Shown here: positions 7,113-16,030 of the stretch, in pieces
Numbering within the stretch: position 1 is the first letter of the stretch
How the letters are laid out: every line of letters starts with the position of its first letter
Assembly (NCBI RefSeq): GCF_003002875.1
Contig: NZ_PVTH01000002.1
Span: 434,001-498,000, forward strand
DNA from: Arcticibacter pallidicorallinus
GTDB taxonomy: Bacteria > Bacteroidota > Bacteroidia > Sphingobacteriales > Sphingobacteriaceae
Reading direction: 5' to 3'
DNA: 64,000 bases
Program-made: the position numbers and the translations under genes
Notes under the pieces: generated by a model
The model's input: only the letters and a program-made list of their open reading frames with translations
Databases searched by the model: none
What the model was told of the DNA's origin: nothing

Positions 7113-10100
7113 ATGATTTATTTATTCGAAAGTGTAGTATCTGGCAGGTTTACTTGTCGGAACGTCTTCAAGACGTTGAAGATGGTCACTGTACTGATGT
7201 TCGCGGGGGCGACTCAGGCAAGTGCAGTAGATCGTTCATTTATTTCTACCGAATTGAGGTCTTTATCAGCAGCACCTGTGACAGGAACCGTTATAGCCGC
7301 TGATGGTGAGCCATTACCGGGTGCCTCCGTCTTGATAAAAGGTACTACTCAGGGTGCTTCGACAGATATCAACGGTAAATTCACAATAAACGTCGCAGAC
7401 GGAGCATCTGCAACTCTTGTCGTGAAATACATCGGTTTTAAAACCAAGGAAGTTGTTGTAAACAGCGGACAAAAGAACATTACGATCACTCTTGATAGTG
7501 ATGACTCTGTGCTCGACGAAGTTGTTGTTATCGGTTACGGAACGATTAAAAAGAGAGATTTGACCGGTTCTGTGGCTTCAGTTAAGTCCGAAGATATCAC
7601 CCGCGTTCCTACTCACAATGCAGCTGAAGCTATTCAGGGAAAAATTGCAGGAGCCGACATTACCCGGAGTTCCGGAGCAGCAGGTGGCGGTACCAATATC
7701 GTTATCCGTGGTACCAGAACAATTAAAGGTGCCAATAATAATCCCTTAACGATTATTGATGGATACCAGGGAGGTAATATTTCTGATCTGAACCCCAATG
7801 ATATTGAATCGATCGAAGTGTTGAAGGATGCGTCTTCAACCGCGATTTACGGAGCGCAGGGAGCAAATGGTGTTATCATCGTTACTACCAAAAAAGGAGT
7901 TGAGGGCAAAACTAAAGTAGCTTACGATGGCTACTACGGTGTAAATAACTATATGTACCCCAATGCCAGAACTCAGGATGATTATATCAAGCTCAGGAGA
8001 GAAGCTTACAGAACCACAGGAGAGTGGAGCAGCCCGGCTGACGATGCATTTATCTTTTCTGAGCAAAATGGAGAGTGGGATGCTGTTCAGGCAGGTCAAT
8101 GGGTAAACTGGACCGATTTGCTTATGCAAACAGGTAATCAGCAAAGCCACGCACTTTCTCTTAACGGAGGAACGGATAAGACCAAGGTTTTTGCTTCGGG
8201 AAGTATTTTCCAGGAAGACGGAATGCTGAAGAACGACAATTATATCCGTTATAGCGGCAGGTTTAATATTGATCAGAAGATCAACGACTGGGCTAAAGCC
8301 GGTTTCTTAACACAAGCTACCTATTCCAAAACGAACAATCGTGTTGACCCAATGGGCCGTGCGCTGACTACCAGTCCGCTTGGTGTTCCCTTTGATGAGA
8401 ATGGAAATGTAGTTACTTTCCCTATTATTTCCGACCAAACGCGTATAAGCCCATTGGCAGACGAAAAGAACGAACATATTGCACGTAACAATACGCTGCG
8501 GATGAACACCATGATCAATGGATTTTTGGAGTTAACTCCGATAAAGGGTCTGTCATTGCGTACGAACCTGGGAACCAATATTACCTCTTCCCGTATAGGA
8601 GTTTATAATGACGCTCAATCACTTCAACGTGCTGATATCAGAACCTCGTTCGCATCATCACAGACTGGCTTAAGCCGTTACCTGAACTGGGATAATATTG
8701 TGACTTATGCAAAGGAAGTAAACGATCATTCTTTTACTTTAACGGGTATAACCAGTTACATCCAGGATGATACCGAATACACTTATGCAGATGGTGTTGG
8801 CCAGTTATTGGCTTCTCAGTTGTTTTATGGTCTGAACTCAACATCAACATCCGTTGTAAGAAACATCAGGTCGCCTTTTACCGGTAGCAAGAATATGGCT
8901 TACGCCGGTAGGTTAAACTACAGTTACAAAGGGAAATATTTGTTAGCGGCTTCCGGTCGTTATGACGGATCTTCACGATTGACTAAAGGTAATCAATGGG
9001 ATTTTTTCCCTTCTGTAGCCTTGGGCTGGAATATCAGTGACGAAGCATTCTTGAAAGATGTCCGTGCTATCACTAATTTGAAGTTGCGTGCAAGCTATGG
9101 TGTATCCGGAAATTACTCTATTGAACCTTATGGAACGCAGAGTGTGGTAGATCCAAGTACACGAATGAGCTTTGGAAACGTAGGAGCTCCAATATATACT
9201 TTTGCTGCGACCGCAGGGAATACCACTTTAGGTTGGGAGAAGTCGGCAACGACAGATATAGGATTTGATCTGGGCTTATGGAATGGTAGGGTTTCAGTAA
9301 CAGCTGACTACTACAAAACCGTAACGTCTGACATTCTACTTCTGCGCACACTTCCTCTATCATCAGGAGTTACCGATGTGTACGAAAATATCGGAGAAAC
9401 CATGAATAAAGGTATTGAGTTAGGGATTACGTCTCAAAACGTGAAAACCAACGACTTCCGGTGGTCTTCGACATTGACCTTCTCCAAAAACAAGGAAGAG
9501 ATTTCCAAGTTAATCGACGGTAAGGATATCATCGATGCGAGGGATCCTGAGCGTAATTCACTTTTATTAGGAAGACCGATCAAATCTTTCTACACATACA
9601 GGAAGTTAGGCATCTGGCAAACAGATGAAGCTGAAGAAGCTGCTAAGCTTAAGTTCAATAATGTCGCTTTCCAGCCTGGAGATATTAAACTGGCTGATTT
9701 GAATGGAGACGGAGTAATCACGGCTGATGCTGACCGCGAGTACATCGGATCAACCGTGCCAAAATGGGTTGCTGGTTTACAGAATACGTTCAGCTATAAA
9801 GCTTTTGATTTGAATGTGTTTGCGGTTGCCAGATATGGCCAAATGATGGACGCACAATTCCTGGGTCGCTTTAATCCTGCCGGAACAGCAAACGGACCGG
9901 ACATTATCGACTACTGGACACCTGAAAATCCAACAAACGATTTCCCACGTCCGAAAAAAGGTTCGACTCTTAGCAACTATGCAGGCTACCAAAGTCTTAC
10001 ATTCATCGATGGGTCTTATTTCAAATTGAGAAATGTCACTCTCGGTTACACGTTTCCAGCAAACGTAGCTAAAAGGTTAATGCTGAATAAGCTACGCGTA

Positions 10101-10232
10101 TATGCTACAGCTTCTAACGTATTAACTATAGCGAAGAGTGACATGGTGAAAGATTATGATCCTGAAAGAGGCGGAAGTGAATCCAATCCTCTGGGAAGAC
10201 AGTTTGTTTTTGGTATTAACCTAGATTTATAA
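7113..10232 (+). CDS. SusC/RagA-family TonB-dependent outer-membrane transporter
   Basis: Start 7113 gives 1039 residues, the usual SusC length; the frame is open upstream to an ATG at 7065. A hydrophobic segment near residues 30-40 ends in TQASA, a likely signal cleavage region. Next come the carboxypeptidase-regulatory-like domain (VTGTVIAADGEPLPGAS), the TonB-box region (VLDEVVVIGYGT), the plug (KIAGADITRSSGA, VLKDASSTAIYGAQGANGVI) and a long beta-barrel. It imports oligosaccharides together with the SusD lipoprotein 7 bases downstream. With the GH28 enzyme it forms a small pectin-type utilization locus; no sigma/anti-sigma pair or hybrid two-component regulator is in view. Confidence 0.93.
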   Translation: MIYLFESVVSGRFTCRNVFKTLKMVTVLMFAGATQASAVDRSFISTELRSLSAAPVTGTVIAADGEPLPGASVLIKGTTQGASTDINGKFTINVADGASATLVVKYIGFKTKEVVVNSGQKNITITLDSDDSVLDEVVVIGYGTIKKRDLTGSVASVKSEDITRVPTHNAAEAIQGKIAGADITRSSGAAGGGTNIVIRGTRTIKGANNNPLTIIDGYQGGNISDLNPNDIESIEVLKDASSTAIYGAQGANGVIIVTTKKGVEGKTKVAYDGYYGVNNYMYPNARTQDDYIKLRREAYRTTGEWSSPADDAFIFSEQNGEWDAVQAGQWVNWTDLLMQTGNQQSHALSLNGGTDKTKVFASGSIFQEDGMLKNDNYIRYSGRFNIDQKINDWAKAGFLTQATYSKTNNRVDPMGRALTTSPLGVPFDENGNVVTFPIISDQTRISPLADEKNEHIARNNTLRMNTMINGFLELTPIKGLSLRTNLGTNITSSRIGVYNDAQSLQRADIRTSFASSQTGLSRYLNWDNIVTYAKEVNDHSFTLTGITSYIQDDTEYTYADGVGQLLASQLFYGLNSTSTSVVRNIRSPFTGSKNMAYAGRLNYSYKGKYLLAASGRYDGSSRLTKGNQWDFFPSVALGWNISDEAFLKDVRAITNLKLRASYGVSGNYSIEPYGTQSVVDPSTRMSFGNVGAPIYTFAATAGNTTLGWEKSATTDIGFDLGLWNGRVSVTADYYKTVTSDILLLRTLPLSSGVTDVYENIGETMNKGIELGITSQNVKTNDFRWSSTLTFSKNKEEISKLIDGKDIIDARDPERNSLLLGRPIKSFYTYRKLGIWQTDEAEEAAKLKFNNVAFQPGDIKLADLNGDGVITADADREYIGSTVPKWVAGLQNTFSYKAFDLNVFAVARYGQMMDAQFLGRFNPAGTANGPDIIDYWTPENPTNDFPRPKKGSTLSNYAGYQSLTFIDGSYFKLRNVTLGYTFPANVAKRLMLNKLRVYATASNVLTIAKSDMVKDYDPERGGSESNPLGRQFVFGINLDL

Positions 10233-10239
10233 GATAGAT

Positions 10240-11982
10240 ATGAAACTGAGAAATATAGCGATAGCGGGGCTGGTAAGTGTAACACTATTTTCCTGCAACG
10301 ATCTTGAAGAATATAATCCATCCGGAGCTACGGCTGAAGCGGTATGGTCAACTCCTGAAGGGTTTGTTACTGTTGTTAATTCGGCCTATGCCGAGCAGCG
10401 CGCCTGGTATGGTAAAGAAGACGGAATTTTTATGTCGGAAGCCGGTTCGGATCTTTGGTATAACAGAGATAAGGATAGCTACGCCAATCAACTTACCTAT
10501 TATTCCGGACTGGGTCCGTCTACCGGTAACCCAAACAGAGCTGCCTGGACACGTCTTTGGAAAGGTATCAACCAATGTAATGCAGGTATAAACCGCATTG
10601 ATCAGGCCGGATTTACCAATGAGGCTGAAAAAAACAAACGTCTCGCCGAGCTAAGATTTATGCGTGCCTTCTATTATTGGCATGTTGTGGAAACCTGGGG
10701 AGGAGTGATGTTGAAAACGGTAGAAACTACAGATCCCAAAGAGTCTTTAACAGCAACCCGTAGTTCTGTTGAAGAATTCTATGATCTTATTATATCTGAT
10801 CTTCAGTTTGCGGCTGAGAACCTTCCGCTGCAACAGGCATGGGGAAATGAGTATAGCCGTGCAAGTAAAAAGTCTGCCTTAGGCTTTCTGGCTCGTGCGT
10901 ACCTGTCCAGAGCTTACTACGCTCAGGGTGCAGAACGCGAGCAGTACTTCACCAAAGCGCGTGATGTAGCAAATGAAGTAATTAGCAGAAAGGGTGAATT
11001 TGGGGTGGATTTATGGTCCAGCTACGCTGACCTTTGGAAGCCTTCTAATAATAAAAACAATAAGGAAGCGCTTTATATTATCAGCAATGCAACCGACTTC
11101 GGACTGAATTATGACAACAACGGTAACCGTCTTTATCAGGTATTTCAGGCGCCATACAACGGCAGACCTGGTCTGGTGAGAGATCTTGCAAACGGTTACG
11201 AAAGCAGCCGCCGTTTAATGTCTTCTTTGCACCTGTTAGATTTATTCGACGCAAGCAAAGATGCGCGGTACAACGCAACATTCCAGGAAGTGTGGATTGC
11301 TAATACAGCGTACACCTGGACAGCGAACGATGTGGCTACTTACGGAAAAGATCCAAGCCTGGTTGGCAAAAAGATCAATATAGGCGATACTGCCATGGTC
11401 GCTACGAAGAGCGTGATCGCCAACAAGTCTCAGAAGCCTTATGTTGTATACGATAGAAATGACATTTACAATGCAAACGGTACAATCGTAAATGGCAGGT
11501 TTTATGTAAACATGAAGAAGTTTATGGACCCAGACCGGACAGATGCGAATGCGCAGCCCGGCTACAAGGATGTTATTGTGATGCGTTTGGCTGAAATGTA
11601 TTTAATTTCAGCTGAAGCTGAGATGCAGTTGGGTCGCAACGCTGAGGCAGCAGACATGATAAATGTACTTCGCAGACGTGCCGCACAGAAAACACCGACA
11701 GATATGACCAGTCAGATGCTGGTAACGGCATCACAGATAAACAAAGAGTTTATCCTTGATGAAAGGGCTCGCGAGTTGAGTGGCGAACACCTCAGATGGT
11801 TCGATTTAAAGCGTATGCTTGGAAGCGGCACTGATGGGTCAGCGTTTGCAGCTTATATCAAAGCTAAAAATCCGGATATCACACAGGTCCAAAATTTCCA
11901 TATCCTGCGTCCAATCAGACAAGAGGAGCTGAATACACTGCTGAACGGAGCAGAGTTCGGACAAAATCCAGGATATAACTAG
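10240..11982 (+). CDS. SusD/RagB-family nutrient-binding lipoprotein
   Basis: A 580-residue lipoprotein: signal peptide with lipobox LFSC, Cys19 as the acylated residue, followed by the SusD N-terminal and RagB domains. Family marks include the TPR-like LRFMRAFYYWHVVETWGG segment, LGFLARAYLSRAYYA, VIVMRLAEMYLISAEA, and the C-terminal ELSGEHLRWFDLKRM. It caps the SusC barrel at the cell surface and binds the glycan. The start lies 7 bases after the SusC stop, so the two are co-translated. A long hairpin terminator follows at 12001-12054. Confidence 0.94.
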   Translation: MKLRNIAIAGLVSVTLFSCNDLEEYNPSGATAEAVWSTPEGFVTVVNSAYAEQRAWYGKEDGIFMSEAGSDLWYNRDKDSYANQLTYYSGLGPSTGNPNRAAWTRLWKGINQCNAGINRIDQAGFTNEAEKNKRLAELRFMRAFYYWHVVETWGGVMLKTVETTDPKESLTATRSSVEEFYDLIISDLQFAAENLPLQQAWGNEYSRASKKSALGFLARAYLSRAYYAQGAEREQYFTKARDVANEVISRKGEFGVDLWSSYADLWKPSNNKNNKEALYIISNATDFGLNYDNNGNRLYQVFQAPYNGRPGLVRDLANGYESSRRLMSSLHLLDLFDASKDARYNATFQEVWIANTAYTWTANDVATYGKDPSLVGKKINIGDTAMVATKSVIANKSQKPYVVYDRNDIYNANGTIVNGRFYVNMKKFMDPDRTDANAQPGYKDVIVMRLAEMYLISAEAEMQLGRNAEAADMINVLRRRAAQKTPTDMTSQMLVTASQINKEFILDERARELSGEHLRWFDLKRMLGSGTDGSAFAAYIKAKNPDITQVQNFHILRPIRQEELNTLLNGAEFGQNPGYN

Positions 11983-12000
11983 CGTTTGTTCTGGTTCTAT

Positions 12001-12054
12001 AAAACGAAAAAGAGGCTACATCATTGAAGAAATGATTGGCCTCTTTTTCGTTTT
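12001..12054 (+). terminator. long hairpin terminator of the SusC/SusD unit
   Basis: A 16-base perfect stem, AAAACGAAAAAGAGGC (12001-12016) with GCCTCTTTTTCGTTTT (12039-12054), carries an inner ATCATT/AATGAT stem. The A-rich and T-rich flanks make it usable from both strands. The design matches the hairpin at 48548-48588. Confidence 0.85.
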
Positions 12055-12059
12055 AATAG

Positions 12060-12197
12060 AGTGCTGTCGTCAGTCTTCGGTACAGCACTTCTCCGGGTCC
12101 TATAAAGTCGCTGTTATATGCAGCCGATAATCAGCACTCATCGTACCGCGATAAGTCCGACCTGAGAAGCTCGAAGTCGGACTTATCACTGTTTTTT
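12060..12197 (+). ncRNA. structured intergenic segment, candidate small RNA
   Basis: Two hairpins follow each other with no gene between them. The first is AGTGCTGT (12060-12067) with ACAGCACT (12082-12089). The second is GATAAGTCCGAC (12150-12161) with GTCGGACTTATC (12176-12187), with a small inner GAG/CTC stem, then ACTGTTTTTT. The second looks like a complete rho-independent terminator although the SusD terminator is already upstream. A short transcript ending near 12197 would explain it. No promoter was identified. Confidence 0.3.
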
Positions 12198-12368
12198 ATC
12201 TTGATATCCAGCTTCCCATATAAAGAAGTACTAAGCTCCGTAGAAGCGAGGCTTGACTGCTTTTGAGGTACGTTATTTTAAAAAATCCATAAAATTTTGT
12301 CGATTTTGGCGAAAAAATCGTCACCTGCTTTCCGCCGGATTACCTTGTTCTAAAAATCAAATAAGGTC
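12198..12368. other. intergenic DNA before the orphan gene
   Basis: AT-rich spacer with a weak CGATTTT/AAAATCG inverted pair near 12301-12320. No coding frame or consensus promoter is supported here; TACCTTGT at 12341 only loosely resembles a -7 box. Confidence 0.5.
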
Positions 12369-13352
12369 ATGGCAAAAGTAGACAAGAAAGGAATCATACG
12401 CGGAACAGCAGGTTCCGTTATATATCGCGGTTACCGCGATATGAACATCATCCAGGGGAAACCCCGCAAATTCGAGCAGACCAGTGCAAGCATCCGGGCC
12501 TCCACCGAGTTCGGTCTTTCCAGTACCACGGCGGCAGTGATCCGTCAGGCCTTCGAGCCGGCCTATGTGCACCGGGACGGCGAGGCAGTGAGCCGCAGCA
12601 CACAGCTGGTGTACCGGGGGATTCGGGGCAGCCTCACAGGAAGCGTCGGTCAGCGCGACCTGCATGATGCGGATCTGGAGAGCCTCATCGGGATGGACTT
12701 CAATATGAAGAGCCGGCTGAGCGATGTGCTGCAGGTCAGTCAGAGGGTGGAGCGGGATGAAGAGGGTCGCCTCAGCGTGTTCATGGGGGCATTGGATGCG
12801 AAAAAAGACCTGAAGGTGCCGCTCAGCATCAGCAAACCAGCGACTAAGTACAGGCTCCGTTTCAGCCTGATTGGCTTTAATTTCCGGAAGGAGTACTATG
12901 AATATCTGGAAGTGAAAGATCTGGAGTTCCGCTGGCAGGCCAAGCTGGAAGCCCGGGAGATCCGCTTTGAAACCCGGCCGGAAGCCGATCAGCTGCTGAT
13001 GCTCAGCGTATCGCTGATGGCCTATAGCGAAACCCGGATGGAAGAGGGCTATGTATTGCTGAATAGCAAGGAGTTCAGTCCCTGCGCTATCATTGCTGCT
13101 TTCCACGCGGAAGAACCGGGAGAATACCCTGCGAGTCCTGTGAATATGGCACTCAATGAGGCGCAGCAAACAAGGGGATCGTCCATTAATAACATGTGTT
13201 ACGAAGGCAACAGGCTGCTGCGGGATCAGGAACGAAGGAAAGAGAAAATAACAATGACAACGAAGATAACCACAAAGCAACGGCCGAAAGAAGATGAAAG
13301 TAAAGTGCATTGCCAACCAGGGAAGCGGGTGTTGTTTTCTTCTAAACGTTAA
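12369..13352 (+). CDS. hypothetical protein, GC-rich orphan gene
   Basis: A 327-residue cytosolic-looking protein without signal peptide or membrane segment. It opens with MAKVDKKGIIRGTAGSVIYR, and the central part is rich in charged residues (EVKDLEFRWQAKLEAREIRF). I recall similar N-termini in uncharacterised Bacteroidota proteins but know no function. The DNA is clearly richer in G and C than the flanks until about 13200, where it turns A-rich and encodes a basic, low-complexity tail. That tail could be a divergent end or the product of a frameshift. The GC bias leaves the opposite strand open over nearly the same span, which I regard as a shadow. Horizontal acquisition is possible. Confidence 0.65.
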   Translation: MAKVDKKGIIRGTAGSVIYRGYRDMNIIQGKPRKFEQTSASIRASTEFGLSSTTAAVIRQAFEPAYVHRDGEAVSRSTQLVYRGIRGSLTGSVGQRDLHDADLESLIGMDFNMKSRLSDVLQVSQRVERDEEGRLSVFMGALDAKKDLKVPLSISKPATKYRLRFSLIGFNFRKEYYEYLEVKDLEFRWQAKLEAREIRFETRPEADQLLMLSVSLMAYSETRMEEGYVLLNSKEFSPCAIIAAFHAEEPGEYPASPVNMALNEAQQTRGSSINNMCYEGNRLLRDQERRKEKITMTTKITTKQRPKEDESKVHCQPGKRVLFSSKR

Positions 13353-13415
13353 GTCAACTACCAGCTGTCTAGCAGCATTTTACCTTAATTCAGATCTGTT
13401 ATCAGGCTATTAAGG

Positions 13416-13697
13416 CTACGGTCTCGGATCAGCCGGGGTTTTTGGAGTTGCGGGTGGACTGGGTTGCGGAACCGGTTCAGCCGGTCTCGGGTCTAACGGA
13501 GTTGGAGCCGGCTGCGGACTCGGTGTCGAATCGCTTGGAAGGGGTTGCGGAGCCGGTGTGGGGACAGGATTGACCATCGTGTCTATGGTGTCGAGAGCCA
13601 CATTGGATTGACTAACCAATACGCGACTTCCTGAAGCGCTCAAAGAAATGAGTGCGACGAATACGATTGCTGAGATTGGAACGAGAAATTGTTTCAT
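13416..13697 (-). CDS. small secreted or membrane-anchored Pro-rich protein
   Basis: A 93-residue protein. The start at 13697 opens a hydrophobic signal/anchor (MKQFLVPISAIVFVALISLS). After about residue 30 the chain becomes a Pro/Thr/Ala/Ser-rich tail with repeated PxP units (PTPAPQPLP, PSPQPAPTP, PVPQPSPP). Such tails are usually extended and unstructured and may span the periplasm. It faces the orphan gene tail-to-tail. No known family is recognised. The reading frame is supported by the signal peptide and the regular Pro codons. Confidence 0.55.
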   Translation of the reverse strand: MKQFLVPISAIVFVALISLSASGSRVLVSQSNVALDTIDTMVNPVPTPAPQPLPSDSTPSPQPAPTPLDPRPAEPVPQPSPPATPKTPADPRP

Positions 13698-14064
13698 AGC
13701 AGTAGATTTTAGCATGAGTAGATGATAGAATTGTATCTAAAACTGTGCCATATTGAACTTTTCAGTTTTCTTAGCAATTGACTCATAAATAATTAACTTG
13801 CTGTTGAGGCAGGTGTAGTTATCCATTCCGATGGCCAGCGGTAATGCTCCTGGGATTATCGGTCACGCCCTTCTGAGACCTCCTGTAATCCCCGAACAAT
13901 TCCCACTCACGTCAAACATTCAATTTAAATACGTTGTTGTAGTCAACACGCCTAAATGAAGACATATTCTTAACTGTTACTGCGAAGATTCAGTTTCATT
14001 CGGGACGTTTTCCATTGCTCAAGATTAAACTGTTTTGTAATGATTTAACGTAACAACAAATTGC
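13698..14064. other. intergenic region upstream of glgE
   Basis: This 367-base gap between divergent genes should contain promoters for both the Pro-rich gene and glgE, but no clear TAnnTTTG box is seen. A short minus-strand open stretch (13822-13911) lacks a start codon. Confidence 0.5.
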
Positions 14065-16020
14065 ATGATTGATTTGAATGGTAGAAATAGGGTTGTCATC
14101 AGTAACGTATCTCCGATGGTTGAAGAGGGGCGTTACCCGGCGAAATCAGCAGAAGGTGAATTTGTGATAATCTCTGCTGACGTATTTAGTGATGGGCATG
14201 ATGAAATCGATGCTAGCGTTCTCGTTCAGTACCCGGATACCGGAGAATGGCGGGAGCATGATATGGATCCTTCTTTTAATGATCGCTGGAGTTACCGGAT
14301 AAAAACTGAAAAGATCGGAAAATACAGTTTCGTCGTTCAGGGGTGGGTGGATCATTATGCTACGTGGCGAAAGGGCTTGAAAAAGAAGTACGAAGCCGGT
14401 CAGGACCTTAAAGTCGAACTTCTCATTGGTGCAGATTTGCTGGCACAGGCGCTGAGTAAATCAACATCAGGCCATAAAAAGCTTCTAAACTCATGGATTT
14501 CGACACTTAAAAAAACGGACAATACAGAGGAGGCGGTTATGCTTGCCCTGCGGGACGACGTCTATCAAACGATACGGCAGTATAAAGACAAGGATCTTAT
14601 AACTGTATCTTCTGAGCTTATAATTGAAACAGAGCGGAAGAGGGCAGCGTACAGCACATGGTATGAGTTGTTTCCGCGTTCTGCAGCGACGGCTGAAAAT
14701 GCGCACGGAACATTCAGCGATGTAAAGCGCCTGCTTCCGCGCGTAGCCCGGATGGGATTCGACGTGTTATATTTCCCGCCGATACATCCTATTGGGGAGA
14801 AGAACCGTAAGGGGAAGAACAATTCACTCTCGCCTGTTGAAGGAGACCCGGGTTCCCCCTGGGCGATAGGCAACCGGACCGGAGGACATAAGGATATCCA
14901 TCCGGAGCTGGGTACGCTGGAGGATTTCAAAGAACTTATTCAGGAGGCGAAAGGCCAGAACATTGAGATCGCTATGGATATCGCCTACCAATGTGCGCCC
15001 GACCACCCCTACGTCCAGGAGCACCCTCAATGGTTTAAATGGCGGCCTGATGGTTCCGTTCAATATGCGGAGAACCCGCCTAAGAAGTACGAAGATATAT
15101 TGCCGATTAATTTCGAAACGGAAGATTGGGAGAACCTGTGGCTGGAGTTGAAAAGCGTTATCGACTACTGGATAGATAAGGGTGTTACGATCTTCAGGAT
15201 CGACAATCCGCATACCAAGGCCTTTCCGTTCTGGGAATGGATGATCCGGGAGGTTCGATTGGCGCATCCGGAGATCATCTTCCTCGCCGAAGCCTTTACG
15301 CGTCCGCGCCTGATGGAGCGGCTCGGTAAGGTTGGTTTCAACCAGTCGTACACCTATTTCACGTGGAGAAACACGAAGGCAGAGATTGAGGAATACATGA
15401 ACGAGCTTACAAGATCACCCATGCGCTATTTCTTCCGTCCGAATTTTTGGCCCAATACTCCGGATATCCTTCCGCCGGCGCTCTCATCGGGAGGGGAAAA
15501 CGCGCACATCATGCGTCTTATACTGGCGGCGACCTTGTCTTCCAGTTATGGAATATACGGTCCGGTTTATGAGTTCGGCATCAACGATCCGCATCCCGGA
15601 AAGGAAGAATATACCAACAATGAGAAGTACGAGCTGAAGCATTGGGATTGGAGTAAATATACCCGCATCAAAGAGATCATTGTCCGGGTTAACAGAATCA
15701 GGCAACAGAACAAGGCTTTACATACTACCTGGAATGTCACCTTTGCAGAAACCACCAGCGATCAGATCCTGTGTTACGTCAAGAATGACCCGGATACAAA
15801 CAACCGGATCGCGGTGGTGGTAAACCTCGACGTTCATCATCTCCAGGGTGCCCACGTCCGCTTGCCGCTGGGGGAGCTGGGAATAGAACCAGGTCAGTCA
15901 TACAAACTGAAAGACCTCCTGAGTGGAAGTACCTATATATGGCAGGATGAATGGAACTATGTTCAGCTGAATCCTTTTGAAATGCCTGCACACATCTTCA
16001 CTATCGAACCTAACATCTAA
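14065..16020 (+). CDS. glgE: alpha-1,4-glucan:maltose-1-phosphate maltosyltransferase
   Basis: A 651-residue GH13 enzyme that extends alpha-1,4-glucans using maltose-1-phosphate. The N-terminal GlgE-specific domain (about 1-200, with YPAKSAEGEFVIISADVFSDG) precedes the barrel (WYELFPRS, FPPIHPIGEKNRKGKNN). The nucleophile is Asp380 in FRIDNPHTKAF, and the acid/base is Glu409 in FLAEAFTRPRLM. It is followed 10 bases later by the fused trehalose synthase/maltokinase that would supply maltose-1-phosphate, then by glgB, giving a complete GlgE pathway. The length matches the family. Confidence 0.95.
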   Translation: MIDLNGRNRVVISNVSPMVEEGRYPAKSAEGEFVIISADVFSDGHDEIDASVLVQYPDTGEWREHDMDPSFNDRWSYRIKTEKIGKYSFVVQGWVDHYATWRKGLKKKYEAGQDLKVELLIGADLLAQALSKSTSGHKKLLNSWISTLKKTDNTEEAVMLALRDDVYQTIRQYKDKDLITVSSELIIETERKRAAYSTWYELFPRSAATAENAHGTFSDVKRLLPRVARMGFDVLYFPPIHPIGEKNRKGKNNSLSPVEGDPGSPWAIGNRTGGHKDIHPELGTLEDFKELIQEAKGQNIEIAMDIAYQCAPDHPYVQEHPQWFKWRPDGSVQYAENPPKKYEDILPINFETEDWENLWLELKSVIDYWIDKGVTIFRIDNPHTKAFPFWEWMIREVRLAHPEIIFLAEAFTRPRLMERLGKVGFNQSYTYFTWRNTKAEIEEYMNELTRSPMRYFFRPNFWPNTPDILPPALSSGGENAHIMRLILAATLSSSYGIYGPVYEFGINDPHPGKEEYTNNEKYELKHWDWSKYTRIKEIIVRVNRIRQQNKALHTTWNVTFAETTSDQILCYVKNDPDTNNRIAVVVNLDVHHLQGAHVRLPLGELGIEPGQSYKLKDLLSGSTYIWQDEWNYVQLNPFEMPAHIFTIEPNI

Positions 16021-16030
16021 CCTTAAAAAC

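Noticed and set aside
12357-13316. Long open frame (319 codons) antisense to the orphan gene
   Set aside because: It mirrors the GC-rich plus-strand gene, has no recognisable domain or signal, and its residue make-up (many His, Pro, Leu) is typical of an antisense shadow.
13822-13911. Short minus-strand open stretch that looks protein-like (Arg/Gly-rich)
   Set aside because: No start codon within it and only 30 codons; possibly a gene remnant, but nothing identifies it.
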